Origin: Neoceratodus forsteri
Taxonomy: Eukaryota; Chordata; Ceratodontiformes; Ceratodontidae
DNA length: 64,000 bases
Direction of reading: 5' to 3'
Assembly: GCA_016271365.2 (NCBI GenBank)
Contig: JADMNL010000028.1
Span: 97,061,501-97,125,500 of the forward strand
The notes below the pieces were generated by a model, which was not told the DNA's origin, ran no database searches, and was given only the letters and a program-made list of their open reading frames with translations. Shown here piece by piece: positions 44,641-55,597 of the stretch. Each line of letters starts with the position of its first letter. Positions within the stretch are counted from its first letter, which is position 1. Both the position numbers and the translations under genes were made by a program.

Positions 44641-45629
44641 CCATACAGATACCTTCTCAATCAACGTTTCTCTGTAGTATTTCTGATCCTTACCAAGGCT
44701 GTGCAAAACAAACACTATTCATGACAATATGCACAAAATACTGCACTTTTTACAAATACAAATGTCGCTCTCAAATATTTGTATTTGTGTTAGACCACAT
44801 AAACTAGCATTAGACCTGAGCTGAGGCTCAGTGAAACATATATGACTACTGCTGTTCATTACACAAATGTCAATTTAATTGCTAAATCTTCATATTTTAT
44901 TGATAATGCTCAACTCCACGGTCTTGTGCTATCATTAATAATAGAAATGCAGCTGAAAAGTGAAAATATATTTTAGTAAACATGAATGCCAATTGGACAC
45001 AAATGCAAATACAAATACCAGAGACTCAAATACATCTACCAAAAATCAGTCCTGGTCCCAGTTGGGTCCATAAAGTTGGGATCCAATAGAGTTCCTACCA
45101 TGTAGTGCTCAGAGGTCCACATTTTGCTAATGTGTGTGCCATTTATGAATCAGGTTCTTAGTCTGCTCATAAGAGACACAAAAACTGGCCTTGGAGGGGA
45201 GACACAGGGGGCCTTGGAGAATGCATGCAAGCTGTATGCACAGCCATGCATTCATGACCCAGTGTCTTTTTTTCCCCCTTGGCTCCATGTCTGCCAGCCA
45301 TTGGTCACTTGCATGCTCCACCCAGCGACCTTTGCCCCGGAATAGACAGTACCCCCAAACACCTCTGACTTACCCCCAGTGGTGGGGCCATCGAGGGGGA
45401 GGTGTGTTCCCTTGATGGATGAGAGTAGGTAGCATGGGAGCAGGAGCCCAGGCAACAGCACAAAGTCTGCTACATGGGGAAGACATCATCCTGTGAAGGC
45501 AGAATCTCTGATTTTTTCAGTTTTTCTCCCCAGGAGGCATGTCATGCGGTGATGTTAAGGTGACACACCAAACATCTGACATGCCTCCAAACTAGAACAG
45601 GCACCGGTGGCTGTATTCCTCCAGCCTCT
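44641..45629. other. Non-coding interval, no gene seen
   Basis: AT-rich left half, GC-richer right half. ACAAATACAAATG and AATGCAAATACAAATACC recur around 44750-45020 as a loose short repeat. No homology-bearing frame. Confidence 0.4.
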
Positions 45630-45860
45630 GCCAGGGTTAATCTTGCACTGGTCACACACGCCCTTCCCCAGAGGAGGAGAGCAGTCTGTAGGGCGTTCTA
45701 TCCTCCCCCCACCAGCTAGCCCTGCAATGTCTTGAGTCTGTATTCAAACCCAGAGTGTTGGTGTTGCAGGCAGACATCCAATCTCTGTGCCAGCAGGCTG
45801 GCATCATGGCTCAGCATCTTGAGGAGGGACACAGAAAGGATTGAAACACCCTCTTGTGTT
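45630..45860 (-). mobile_element. tRNA-derived SINE, family T, copy 3
   Basis: On the minus strand the head has a TGGCACAGAGATTGGATGTC A-box region and a CTCTGGGTTTGAATACAG B-box region. The body has GGGGGGAGGATAGAACGCCC and CTCTCCTCCTCTGGGGAAGG. The order and body match copies at 4437, 53480 and 61300. Confidence 0.6.
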
Positions 45861-46705
45861 GGCAGAGTGACACAGGCCCACTCAGGCCCCAGAATCCCTG
45901 CCTGTCCCACACAAAGGAACCCCACTGCCCCTGAATTTGGACTCCAGTTTGGGGGACTGCCACCACCCCACTGGCCTTTTTATGGAAAGGGGTCCACATG
46001 GGTTAGGTAAGCATGACTCTCTGAGGTCCAGGGTAAGGGGCTGGGGCTGGGTGGTGGTCTGCTTAAAGGAGGCCGGGTTAGGGGAAGAAAAAACAATATA
46101 AAAAGAAAAAAACAGTTTGTGAGCCTTCACCAAATCACTAAAATGGCCACATACATATGCATTCTCTGACACCATGAAATCATGCGGGAGTGTCTTTGGC
46201 ATCATTCACTCATCAAACCTTCTCTGAAGTATTTCTAGCCGGATCCCCCCACCCCACTAATGTACCAAGGGGCAGGTTGAAGTCCCAAGCTTGAATGGTG
46301 AGGGACTTCAGCCACCCGAGGTAGTACATTAACTGGCATAATCCTACTGATAGACATTCCAATATTCCAGTTATAACATGGGTTGCAAACTGACTGCTAT
46401 GCTCTATCTGATGTCTCTCTCTGCCTCACCTGCCCACTGGCTCTCTCTCTCTGTCCCCCTGAACACCAGCTCTCTTCTCTCCTGTCCAGCTGTCTCTCTC
46501 TCTCTCTCTCCCCTCCCTCTCTTGGAAAATAAAACTCTAGCTATTAAACTAAACCTATTTCTCTCAATCCTGGCCTGTCTTTGGTCGCTGGCTCATTCTC
46601 TCTTTCCTGGCCATTGGCTTTCTCTTTCACTGCATTCCTTGCCAACTTTCACTCACCCACACTCACTCTCAGGTGCTCAGTTCAGGCATTTTCTGATGTG
46701 CTGTT
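45861..46705. other. Non-coding interval with an inverted repeat
   Basis: Imperfect arms at 46258-46286 / 46302-46331 pair TAATGTAC, GGCAGGTTGAAGTCCC and GGGACTTCAGCC. A CT-rich tract (CTCTCTCTCT near 46494-46510) follows. The frame at 46378-46842 is a low-complexity Leu/Ser artefact of that tract. Confidence 0.5.
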
Positions 46706-47477
46706 TTTTTATTTTTTTTTTTTTTTTTTTTTTTTATTGTAAGATCAGTTTTACAACCTTTGAGTCAAAGACTCATTTACAAAGGTACCTCATCAAGAAA
46801 GGTGGGGAGATGACAAATAGAGTGGTGTTAGGACAGGGATGACAGACAGGTTAGATACATAAAATATACATTTGGAGAGTGCAGACAGCGAAGCTGTACT
46901 GGAGCAAACTCGTGTAAGGTGCTAACATTGGTAAAACAACAGGTGATACGTTATTCAATTAACAACATGTCACAACTAATATGTACAGTTAAAAGGACCG
47001 ACGGAGGGGCTTGAAAAGGGTTAGAAAGGACCGCACAGGGCAGCTACAAACATTTACAGCATCGGTTGTCAATAATATGCTGGCGGAGGGCACTTTGAAG
47101 CGCCAATGCCTGGGATCTTGAGATGGTTTGAAGGGAGTAAAACCAGGATGGGGCTAGGTGATGGAAAGATCTTGGCAACGGGAGGTCCTTGCCTGGGAAC
47201 TGAAGGTGGCTGCGGCGGCGCACTGGTTGGCAGGGATTCAGCAGCCCACTGCAAAAGTCCAGAGACCCCAGGAGGGCAGAGACCTGACATGGATTTTTTG
47301 GCCAGTAGGCAGGTTTGATATTTCAGTCTTTCCTCAAGAGTGAGTATTTTGTATGGAGTATAGCAGACAGGTGTGGGTTCTGCTGTGGGCACTGGTAAGG
47401 AGCCTACAGGCTTTGTTGATGGAGGTCTGACTTTGATAAGGCAGAGGCATCAGCAGCTGCGTAAACCGGAGTCCGAG

Positions 47478-50001
47478 TCAGCCAGTGATAATACCGGCGA
47501 GGTGATGGCAAGTTTTAAGGCGGTTCGGGAGACAGTCTTTGTGGCGGTAGAGAAGACCGATCCTGGAGTTCATTGCAGATGCCAAAGCTTTAAGGTGGAC
47601 GGGAAAGTAAGGTCGAGTCAGAAGGTGATGCCCAGGTACTTGTAGGACGAGACCTGGTCCAGAGGGAGGGCATGCTGGTGGTGATGTGGAGGGAAAGTCC
47701 CTGGCATTGTTTTGCCGATGAGAGAATAGCATGGACTTAGTTTTCTTTAGGTTCAGGACTAAGCGGTGATTATTGAACCACTTTTCGGTTTGGAGGAAGG
47801 CGCTGAGCATGACTTGGAGTGGAGGGGTCAGGTGTGATGCAAGGATAACAGCATCATCAGCATAGAGTAAAATTTACTGGAACAGGAGCTGGGAGGGTGT
47901 TCAGGAATAGGCTGAAAAGGATCGGGCCAAGGATGGAGCCTTGGGGGACCCCAGTGTACAGGAAGGTAGGGGGAGAGGGTCCCATTTAGCTTGACTCTTT
48001 GGGACCTGTTGTGTAGGTAGCTTGTGAACCACTTCAGGGGCCAGCTGCGAGACCTAGTATGCTAAGGGAGTTTAGTAGCAGGGGTGGCACACTGTGGTAA
48101 GGCCTTGGACAGGTCTATAAAGACCGCCTCATGTAGATGACCTTGTCAAGTGCTGAGTGAATGTGGTGGGAGAATTCCAGAAGGGCAGTGGATGTGCTAT
48201 GGCCAGGGCGGAAACCATGTTGCTCTGGACAAAGAAGGTTGTAGTTAGTAAGATATTCCGAGAGCTGTGTGTTCACTATTTTTCTAAGGCTTTGGATAGG
48301 GGGAAGGATGAGATGGGCCTGTAGTTATTAGGCAGAGTGCGGTCCCCAGACTTGTGGATGGGGTTATCAGCTTGCTTCCAGGCCTTAGGGAATTGGCCGA
48401 GGCATAGGATTTGTTTATGATAAGCGCCAGCTGGGTAAGCATGACATCCAGCACGAGGCTAAGTATCCTGGAGTCAAGAGGGTCATTGATAGGGTTCTGA
48501 GAGGCGAGGGATTTTATTAAGAAAGGTTTGGCATCGTGGGTGAGATCACACGGAAGTGGAATTGTGGCCTGGAAATGGGAGCGGGTGGGTTTTTGCAACT
48601 GGGTCTGAAAAGTGGGCCGGGAGGACGGCACTTAAGTCAGTGAAGGTTTTGTTAAGGCAGTCAGCGATACAGGTGGGGTCAGTCGAGACAGTCCCATTTA
48701 TGACAATCTGGGATGGAGGGGGGGAGCGGGTCTTACCATTTAAATCTTTAATGTTGTCCCAGAAGGCTCTGGACAAGCCCCAGGAGGGTGTCAACGCAGC
48801 CTGGTAGAATTTAGCTTTAGCCTGCTTGATTGACCAGGTGCATTGATTGCGGGCTGTCCTGTAGACTAGTCTGTCAGCAAGCCTACCGGAGTCATTAGCT
48901 AAGTGCCAGAGGTTATCTCTCTTTTTTAGTTGTTGGATCAGTGCAGGAGTTATCCATGCAGCAGTCCGTTTTTTTATCCTAGGAGAGTTGAGGGGTGCAT
49001 ACAGGTCACAGGCGTGGTTGAAGGCCGTGGAGAGGTAGGTTAGGGCAGAGTTAATCGCCAGGAGCGCTGGCCAATGGGGACCAGTCGATATGGGCGAGGT
49101 GGACGCTTTGAGGTTGGCGAGACCTCCGGGAGAAACGGCGGGCGAGGGGTCCCGTTGTACCCAGGGCAGAGGGTGGGGAGGACCAGAAGCAGATGACAGG
49201 GGAGTGGTCACTGAGAGAGTCCGCAGGACTTCAACGGAGACTATTTTATGAGGCCGGTTAGAGAGGATGACATCCAGGAGGGAGCTAGTTCCTGTGACTT
49301 TGTTAAGTCTAGTGGGCTGAGTGACCATTTGGGACAGGTCAAGGGCTGCAAGCTCATTCTTCAAATTATCAGCCGACGGGCTGAGCCAATTGGAATATAA
49401 GTCATCCATAATTAACTGTTCGGCTTTCGGGGGTAAGGTAGCCAGGTAGTCAAGGAGAGAGGTGGCCGCAGAGTCTTTGTGAGACCCCGGGGGTAGATAG
49501 GCCGCAGTTAGATAGAGTGGACCACATCCAGGGTAGGGTGTGACTTTTAAGGTGATAGCTTGCGCCCCATGGTTTAGCTCAGGATTGGGGAGTGCGAGCC
49601 CGAGGACCGAGTTGCGCAAGTAGATAGCACACCCCCCACCACGCCTGCCCATCCTATCGGCCCTGAAAATGGTAAAGCCAGGAAGGAGATGGCAGAGCAG
49701 TGCGGGGAGGAGAGCCAGGTTTCAGCAAGCAGGAGAATATCCGGGAGTGTTGGGTGACCCAACATAGAAGGGCTGCAGTTTTCTTAGGAGACTGCATATA
49801 TTAATGAAGGCGATTGAAGGCCTTTGCCATCTGTGGGCAGAGGCATGGCTGGGACGCACCGCCCGGGTTTGGGTTCACGCTGCCAGAGAGCAGGAGCAGC
49901 AGGAGAATTAGGCGCCTGCATGATGTTTGTAGCCGTGGTGGTGCATATGTGGCCGACGGGACCGTGCCTGGGAGGAGCAGGGGATAGGAAGGAGAGAACA
50001 A
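47478..50001 (-). pseudogene. LINE B polyprotein remnant with leader, 2A-like motif, endonuclease and reverse transcriptase
   Basis: The leader frame (50001-49801) has RRLILLLLLLSG followed by GSVNPNPGG at 49858-49884, where the last Pro of NPGP is Gly. After a stop, NICSLL-type endonuclease sequence and FRADRMGRRGGGCAIYLRNS follow. The largest frame (49652-48546, 368 residues) covers the second half of the endonuclease (YLTAAYLPPGSH, DLYSNWLS, TSSLLDVILSNRPH) and the linker (WITPALIQQLKKRDNLWHLA, FWDNIKDLNGKT). Catalytic YADD is at 47853-47864, followed by LVLNLKKTKSMLFS and NSRIGLLYRHKDCLP. The reverse transcriptase core between 48546 and 47900 is shifted several times. Confidence 0.8.
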
Positions 50002-50451
50002 CTGAGGGCGCTAAGCGGGAGGGTCCACTTGTGAAAGGAAACAATACTGAGAGTACCACATAAGTGGTTGGTGGGTGGGGTGGCATGGTAGTCCAGGTAC
50101 TGGGAGGGATTTGGGGATGAATAGAGGGGTAGATGTGGGGTAATCCGATGGTGAAGCAGGGGATTGCGAGTGGGGGCAGTGTGTGCTTGGGTGGGGGCTG
50201 GTTTATGGGGGATATAGAGGGGCAGAGAGAGAGCATAGGGTGCTGTAGCAGGAGGAGGGCCAGCATGGCAAGGACTATGCTTGGGTGAGACATTTCCCAA
50301 TATAGAGCAAGAAGTGAGGGCAGGCTCCCTCTAGTGCTGGAACGATATAACCAGCAAATGGGAAAGTAGGCTAATTGGTTTTTGCGCCTCATGTGACGGA
50401 GAAAAAATACACTATATAAGGGAGAGCCGAGCAAGGGTGGTGGTGGGGGCG

Positions 50452-50654
50452 GCGGGGTTTTTTCCAGTGCACCGACTGCAGAGGAGCAGAGGGTGATGCG
50501 AGCCTAGTGGAAAAAAGGCGCCAAAGCCGCGATTCAAAATGCAGAGCAGAAGTCCACAGGTAGGCTGGCAGCTGGCTCACTGACTGTCGCGATTTATTTA
50601 TTTATTTATTTTTTAGTTTGTTTCCCCAGGCAAGAGTTCCCCAGGCAAGAGTTT
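50452..50654 (-). repeat. LINE B 5' segment, copy 1 of a ~200-bp duplication
   Basis: The segment from GGTTTTTTCCAGTGCACCGA to GGCAAGAGTTTACCTTCG recurs nearly base for base at 51232-51440. Differences are few (for example GAGGAGCAGAG against GAGGAACAGAG). The copies are 780 bp apart and in the same orientation. Confidence 0.85.
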
Positions 50655-50876
50655 ACCTTCGAGGACCCCTTTGCGCGACCAAACAGCTCCTCGGGGGGTT
50701 GGGGTGTCCTGGCGGCAGGTAGAGTCTGCAGGAGGGCAGTTCCAGCTTTGCCCTCGCGACCAACTCCTGCTCCCTCGGGGTGGGGGTATCCTGGTGGTGG
50801 TTGCAGGATCCAGGGAGGGCACTTCTAGTGCAGCCCTCGCGACCTTCCAGCTCCTCGGGGGGGGGAATAGATCTGT
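50655..50876 (-). repeat. LINE B 5' monomer U1
   Basis: A monomer of about 210 bp: GGACCCCTTTGCGCGACC, GCAGGTAGAGTCTGCAGGAG, a G-rich block with GGGGTGGGGGTATCCTGG, GTGCAGCCCTCGCGACCTTC and GGGGGAATAGATC. The same order repeats four more times at 51441-52245. The G-runs could form quadruplexes. Confidence 0.75.
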
Positions 50877-51231
50877 GGAGAAAAGAGGCAGAGGTTAAGT
50901 AGGCAGGCAGGGGGGAGTAGCGATTAGGGGGCCGGCAGTGCAGGCGGGGGAGTTTTGCAGCTGAGATGCGCGTGGCAGGATAAAGTAGGAAAAATGCTGT
51001 AGTGAGGAAAATAAATTAATTTATGTGGACTACAGAGGTTCAGGAAGGAGAGAAAAGAGCGGGCTGGCAATAATACGGGCAGATGAGAAAAAAAAAAAGA
51101 AAACTGTTCTCACAAAGCAGTACTTGAGGCTCAGAAACTAGGTACTAACAAAGCAAGCAAAACAGTGCAAAAAACAGGAACATCCTCAATAAATTCATAC
51201 AGTCCCAGAAATGCATATGGTGACACAGTTC
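50877..51231. other. Spacer between duplicated LINE B 5' segments
   Basis: No coding. A-rich around 51088-51102. It separates U1 from the second copy of the 5' segment and is not repeated elsewhere in the window. Confidence 0.5.
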
Positions 51232-51440
51232 ATCGGGGTTTTTTTCCAGTGCACCGACTGCAGAGGAACAGAGGGTGACGCGAGCCTAGTGGAAAAAAGG
51301 CGCCAAAGCCGCGATTCAAAATGCAGAGCAGAAGTCCACAGGTAGGCTGGCGGCTGGCTCACTGACTGTCGCGATTTATTTTATTTTATTTTTTAGTTTG
51401 TTTCCCCAGGCAAGAGTTCCCCAGGCAAGAGTTTACCTTC
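51232..51440 (-). repeat. LINE B 5' segment, copy 2 of the ~200-bp duplication
   Basis: Nearly identical to 50452-50654. It is followed, as in copy 1, by G-rich monomers, so the duplicated unit is the segment plus its monomers. Confidence 0.85.
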
Positions 51441-52245
51441 GCGGACCCCTTGCACGCACTAAACGGCTCCTGGGGTGGGGGGTGTCCCATGGCAGGTAGA
51501 GTCTGCAGGAGGGCAGTTCCAGCTTGCCTCACGACCAACGGCCCGCCTCCTCGGGGTGGCGGTATCCTGGTGGTGGTTGCAGGATCCAGGAGGGCACTTC
51601 TAGTGCAGCCCTCGCGACCTTCCAGCTCCTTGGGGAGGGGGAATATCTCCGGACCCTTTGCATGACCAAACGGCCCTCGGGGTGGGGTGTCCTGGCTGCA
51701 GGTAGAGTCTGCAGGAGGCAGTTCAGCTTGCCCCTCGCGACCAACGGCTCCGCCTCGGGGGTGGGGGTATCCTGGTGGTGGTTGCAGGATCCAGGAGGGC
51801 ACTTTAGTGCAGCCCCATGACCTTCCAGCTCCTCTGGGAGGGGGAATAGATTCGCTGGACCCCTTTGCACCAAATGGCCCTCGGGGGTGGGGTGTCCCGA
51901 TGCAGGTAGAGTCTGCAGGGAGGGTAGTTCCAGCTTGCCCTCGCGACCAACGGCTCCGCCTCGGGGGTGGCGGTATCCTGGTGGTGGTTGCAGGATCCAG
52001 GGAGGGCACTTCTAGTGCAGCCCTCGCGACCTTCCAGCTCCTTGGGGAGGGGAATAGATCATGGACCCTTTGCGCGATCAAACGGCTCCTCGGGGTGGGG
52101 TGTCCCATGCATGTAGAGTCTGCCCTCGCGACCAACGGCTCCGCCTGGGGGTGGGGGTATCCTGGTGGTGGTTGCAGGATCCAGGGAGGGCACTTCTAGT
52201 GCAGCCCTCATGACCTTCCAGCTCCTCGGGGGAGGGGGGATAGTA
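51441..52245 (-). repeat. Tandem array of four ~205-bp LINE 5' monomers (U2-U5)
   Basis: Each unit begins near GGACCCCTTTG or GGACCCTTTG (about 51441, 51652, 51857, 52062) and ends near GGGGAATAGATC or its variants. U5 lacks part of its middle. The array is GC-rich and free of many stops, which creates long meaningless frames on both strands (up to 249 codons at 51386-52135). The layout recalls the promoter monomers upstream of mouse L1. A promoter role here is inferred from position only. Confidence 0.75.
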
Positions 52246-52439
52246 CCAGAGGTTTCCTGAGGAGCTGAGCACCAAAGACAGGAGATGGGCATGAAAAATA
52301 AACAAATAAACTTCTATATGGAGAGCAGATGTCATTTACACTTTCTTATAAAATGGGCCATGAAAATCCTGTAACCTCATTGGTCCAAACATGTTACATG
52401 ACTTGATTATTTTCTGACAACTGCACACCTCACCAAAAC

Positions 52440-52479
<40 letters not shown>

Positions 52480-53102
52480 AAATAAAAAGTCTGTTTTATA
52501 AGCGGGATGACACACTCCAGGATGTGTGGTCATAACGGAACTAATGCACTTCTCGGAAGACTGTGGCACTTGTTTGTGCCTTGTGCCTAATAACAACTGA
52601 AGGCATGTATTATTTCATTTATAAAATGAGTGTTGCTCAATTCTAGCTGTTGGAGGGGTTTACTTCTGTGAAGGAGTACTGCTCAATGTGTCTCCTGATT
52701 GGCTGGAAGGCTGGTGAGTCACAAGGCAGCAGTGTTGCAAGGTTTAGCTAGACACATGCGGTTGCGAATATTGCAACCTCTGAGTGAAAACTTAAGGTGG
52801 AAGTTCTAATGGGGTTTCAGTGGTCACCTTTTTGACACTGACAGGTTGTGACCTCAGTTAATGCACCCCTGTGGCTTTCCTCAGCTGAGGTACATACTCT
52901 TTTAATGTAGGACCATGTGATGGGAATCTAACCAATGGGGAGCTAGAATTGAGCAACACTCATTTTATAAATGAAATAATACATGCCTTCAGTTGTTATT
53001 AGGCACAAGGCACAAACAAGTGCCACAGTCTTCCGAGAAGTGCATTAGTTCCGTTATGACCACACATCCTGGAGTGTGTCATCCCGCTTATAAAACAGAC
53101 TT

Positions 53103-53155
<53 letters not shown>

Positions 53156-53360
53156 GTTTTGTGAGGTGCAGTTGTCAGAAAATAATCAAGTCATGTAACA
53201 TGTTTGGACCAATGAGGTTACAGGATTTTCATGGCCCATTTTATAAGAAAGTGTAAATGACATCTGCTCTCCATATAGAAGTTTTTTTGTTTATTTTTCA
53301 TGCCCATCTCCTGTCTTTGGTGCTCAGCTCCTCAGGAAACCTCTGGTACTATCCCCCCCC
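52229..53360. repeat. Large, nearly perfect palindrome (~420-bp arms)
   Basis: Left arm about 52229-52648, right arm 52941-53360, spacer 292 bp. The outer ends are GGGGGGATAGTACCAG and its complement; the inner ends are TTCTAGCT and AGCTAGAA. Frames of 86 and 87 codons in the arms are almost identical, differing mainly at the TA tract (shorter left at 52439-52473, longer right at 53106-53158). Each arm contains module A (52344-52386, 53203-53245) and an M2-like core (TTAGGCACAAGGC). Either a young foldback transposon or a recent inverted duplication would explain it; an assembly artefact must also be excluded. Confidence 0.9.
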
Positions 53361-53640
53361 CATCTACCTTGTATACCATCCTCCATGGAGCCTCAGCTCA
53401 TCTCCCAGGCGAGAACAAGGTAGAGAGGATATACTCCCGAATCCACCAGAAGTCATAAGGTGTAGCAAGGAGGCAGGACCAGCCCCGGATATTGCAGCTA
53501 AAATAGCATCCCTCCTTCCCCAGAGGAGGAGAACATACACTGGAACTCTCAATCCTCTCTCCCCTGCTGGTCCCCGATATCCCAAATTCTTTCCTGAATT
53601 TGGGTAACCAGCATCATGAGTAGTACCCCAACAGGCCAAC
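53361..53640 (-). mobile_element. tRNA-derived SINE, family T, copy 4
   Basis: On the minus strand the part near 53640-53500 reads CATGATGCTGGTTACCCAAA, then GGGGAGAGAGGATTGAGAG and TTCTCCTCCTCTGGGGAAGG, the family body. Further left the similarity fades. It abuts the right end of the palindrome. Confidence 0.55.
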
Positions 53641-54844
53641 TAAAAGAATTTTTTTCAGAAATAGGGGCTTACATTTACTTTAAGGCTAAGATAATGAACA
53701 ACCCTACTAACTATTTGGGGATAGCCACTGCCTGCCCAGGGCTCTCCTTAGCAAGCCTACTCATTATGCCCTGCACATTCTTGGGTCACTGCTGTGACCC
53801 AAAGATTACTTCAGGCAATTCTTTTTATCAGCACCATACTTACTCCTGAAGTTGCATTACTTTGTTTTGACTGTATTACATATAGTATTTTCCCCCATGC
53901 ATGCACCAGTTTTAAACCCCTGTATTTTTGTTGGACTGTTTCCTGTTGTGCTGTTTTACTGCAATGCTTTTCATTCTCTTATTTATTGTTCACTGCCACT
54001 GATACTGTATTGTTGAATTTTGCTGCACCCTCTCCCCCTCCAGCCCACCCACAGAGTGGCACCTGAAAATAAAACATGGCTCGGTGTGCCTTTCCTGGCC
54101 ACCAATTTGTAAATAAGTAATCAAGGAGAAGATTTCCTTGTTAATGACCCAGAAATGCAGATGTCTCCCATTCCGTTTTTTCATCTGATGAGCAGATCGG
54201 GAGCAAAGGCTAGGAAGATGAGCCTGGCATAAATATACTTGCTGCCACTCAGAACACCCCTAAAGTGCAGTTCTTAAGCAAAGTGAAACCAGACCCTGTA
54301 AAACTGCATTAAGCAATGACAGGGCATACAAACAGTCACAGCAGATCAAAATAGCCACCTGTCTGCCTCTGGGTGACAGAAATAAAACACATAGTGACAG
54401 GTAGTTATCATTCACTTTTGTGCATCCCCAGCGCATGGTGATGTACATTAGCCCTCACAATCTGCCTTGTGAATTGAAAAAAAAATGTTATTTTTCTGAC
54501 ATTCACATTCATTTAGTCTTTGAATAACCAAGAAAGAAGATGGAAGCACGCACGCATGCACGCACACACACACACACACACACACCACACACACACGCAC
54601 ACATAAGCAGCACTGCAGCTTTCTTGTGCTGCTGCCTACAGGGTCTAACTCTAGTTCCTGAAATGTAGCAACTCAGGAAACATGATGGGGAGTAATTGCT
54701 GATGTGTGAGCAGGAAGGGTAAACAAAAAAACAAGAAGCATAATATATAATTTTTAACAAAATGAACCCCTAAAACACGGACACATGCACCAATAAATAA
54801 TGAGCCCCCATTATAATGTAAATTGCAACATTAATTTATCATAC
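53641..54844. other. Non-coding interval with a CA microsatellite
   Basis: A GCACGCAC/CACACA tract lies at 54546-54602. A T-rich, Phe/Leu-coding stretch near 53860-54030 has no homology I recognise. No gene. Confidence 0.5.
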
Positions 54845-55050
54845 AGGCAGTGTGGTCTAGTGGTTAGAGCACTGGCTCAGGAACTGGAAGATCACTGGTT
54901 CAAATCCCACCAGAACCAAATACTCACTGTGTGACCTTGGGCAAGTCACTTGACCTCTCAGTTCTCTTGTCCACCCAGCTGCAGAAACGAGTAGAAGACG
55001 GACCCGACTAGAACAGCAATGCTGCTATCTTGGGTCCATAAATGGCAAAA
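54845..55050 (+). mobile_element. MIR-like tRNA-derived SINE
   Basis: The head GGCAGTGTGGTCTAGTGGTT contains a Pol III A box (TGGTCTAGTGG, 54853-54863). The B box GGTTCAAATCC lies at 54897-54907. The segment TGTGTGACCTTGGGCAAGTC (about 54930) is the conserved stretch found in MIR and related SINEs. The following part (GGGTCCATAAATGGC) is family-specific. The tRNA-like head lacks a complete cloverleaf, so this is a SINE, not a tRNA gene. Confidence 0.8.
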
Positions 55051-55597
55051 ATAACCCATGCCTTTCTAAGATGTTTCCTCTTGGACCCCTCCCCCTGCAG
55101 TTCCAACACCCCAAAGATTTTATTGTCTACCCCAAAGGCCCTTGGTACTCCCTGCGTTGTCCCCCCCCCCCCCATTTTAGCCACTATTTGTACACCTTAC
55201 TGTTGCAATTGTCAACAGGTTTAGAGTAATAGAATAAGTGATGGTAAAGGTTTGTGGACAGGAAAAAAACTGCAATCAGGGGGGCCAAGGCTGCATTCAT
55301 TGTATGGCTGGTTGCTTCTACCTCTATAAATTGCTATTTTATGCTTGAGCTGTGCTGCATGTGCCACCTTGATTTGTATGTTGCTTCGACTGTAGTGTAC
55401 GTGCCATCTAGATGGCCCGCGTCATACCTGAAAATGGTCCCTCGGACCAGTGTACCTACCTAGTTTCCCTCCGAGCAGTGTATCTACCTGGTTATCAAAC
55501 AAATAAATAGGTTATAAGAAATGAGGCCAAAGGCAGTGGCATTATTACCTCATCCACCCTGAAATGCAGCTTTTTAGTACAAACCATTACTATTTTT
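55051..55597. other. Non-coding interval, no gene seen
   Basis: A C-run at about 55160-55173. TGTACGTGCC/TGTGCCACCTTGATTTGTATG-type short repeats at 55360-55410. No homology-bearing frame. Confidence 0.4.

Larger units (their letters stand above)
46706..50655 (-). mobile_element. LINE B (same clade as LINE A), minus strand
   Basis: The left edge is a long T run (46706-46736, the element's A-tail), followed by GATCAGTTTTACAACCTTTG and ACAAAGGTACCTC as in LINE A. Coding parts run leftwards from about 50001: leader with 2A-like motif, endonuclease, linker, reverse transcriptase. The 5' region continues into a duplicated, monomeric stretch up to about 52245. An A-tail of about 30 bases suggests a fairly recent insertion relative to the other elements. 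Confidence 0.8.

Noticed and set aside
44383..44715. 110-codon minus-strand frame
   Set aside because: Pro/Leu/Ser-rich low-complexity translation of a G/A-rich LINE 3'UTR.
46378..46842. 154-codon plus-strand frame with signal-like Leu runs
   Set aside because: It is a translation of CT-repeat sequence ending in a poly-T tract that is the A-tail of LINE B.
49784..50434. 216-codon minus-strand frame upstream of LINE B
   Set aside because: It is Pro/Leu/Ser-rich low-complexity sequence in LINE 5' DNA. The leader with the 2A-like motif lies in a different frame (50001-49801).
51386..52199. Long open frames on both strands (up to 249 and 170 codons)
   Set aside because: They follow GC-rich tandem monomers, repeat with the monomer, overlap on both strands and match no domain. 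They are by-products of the array.
54853..54907. tRNA gene suggested by A and B boxes
   Set aside because: The sequence continues into the TGTGTGACCTTGGGCAAG segment typical of MIR-like SINEs and lacks an acceptor stem.
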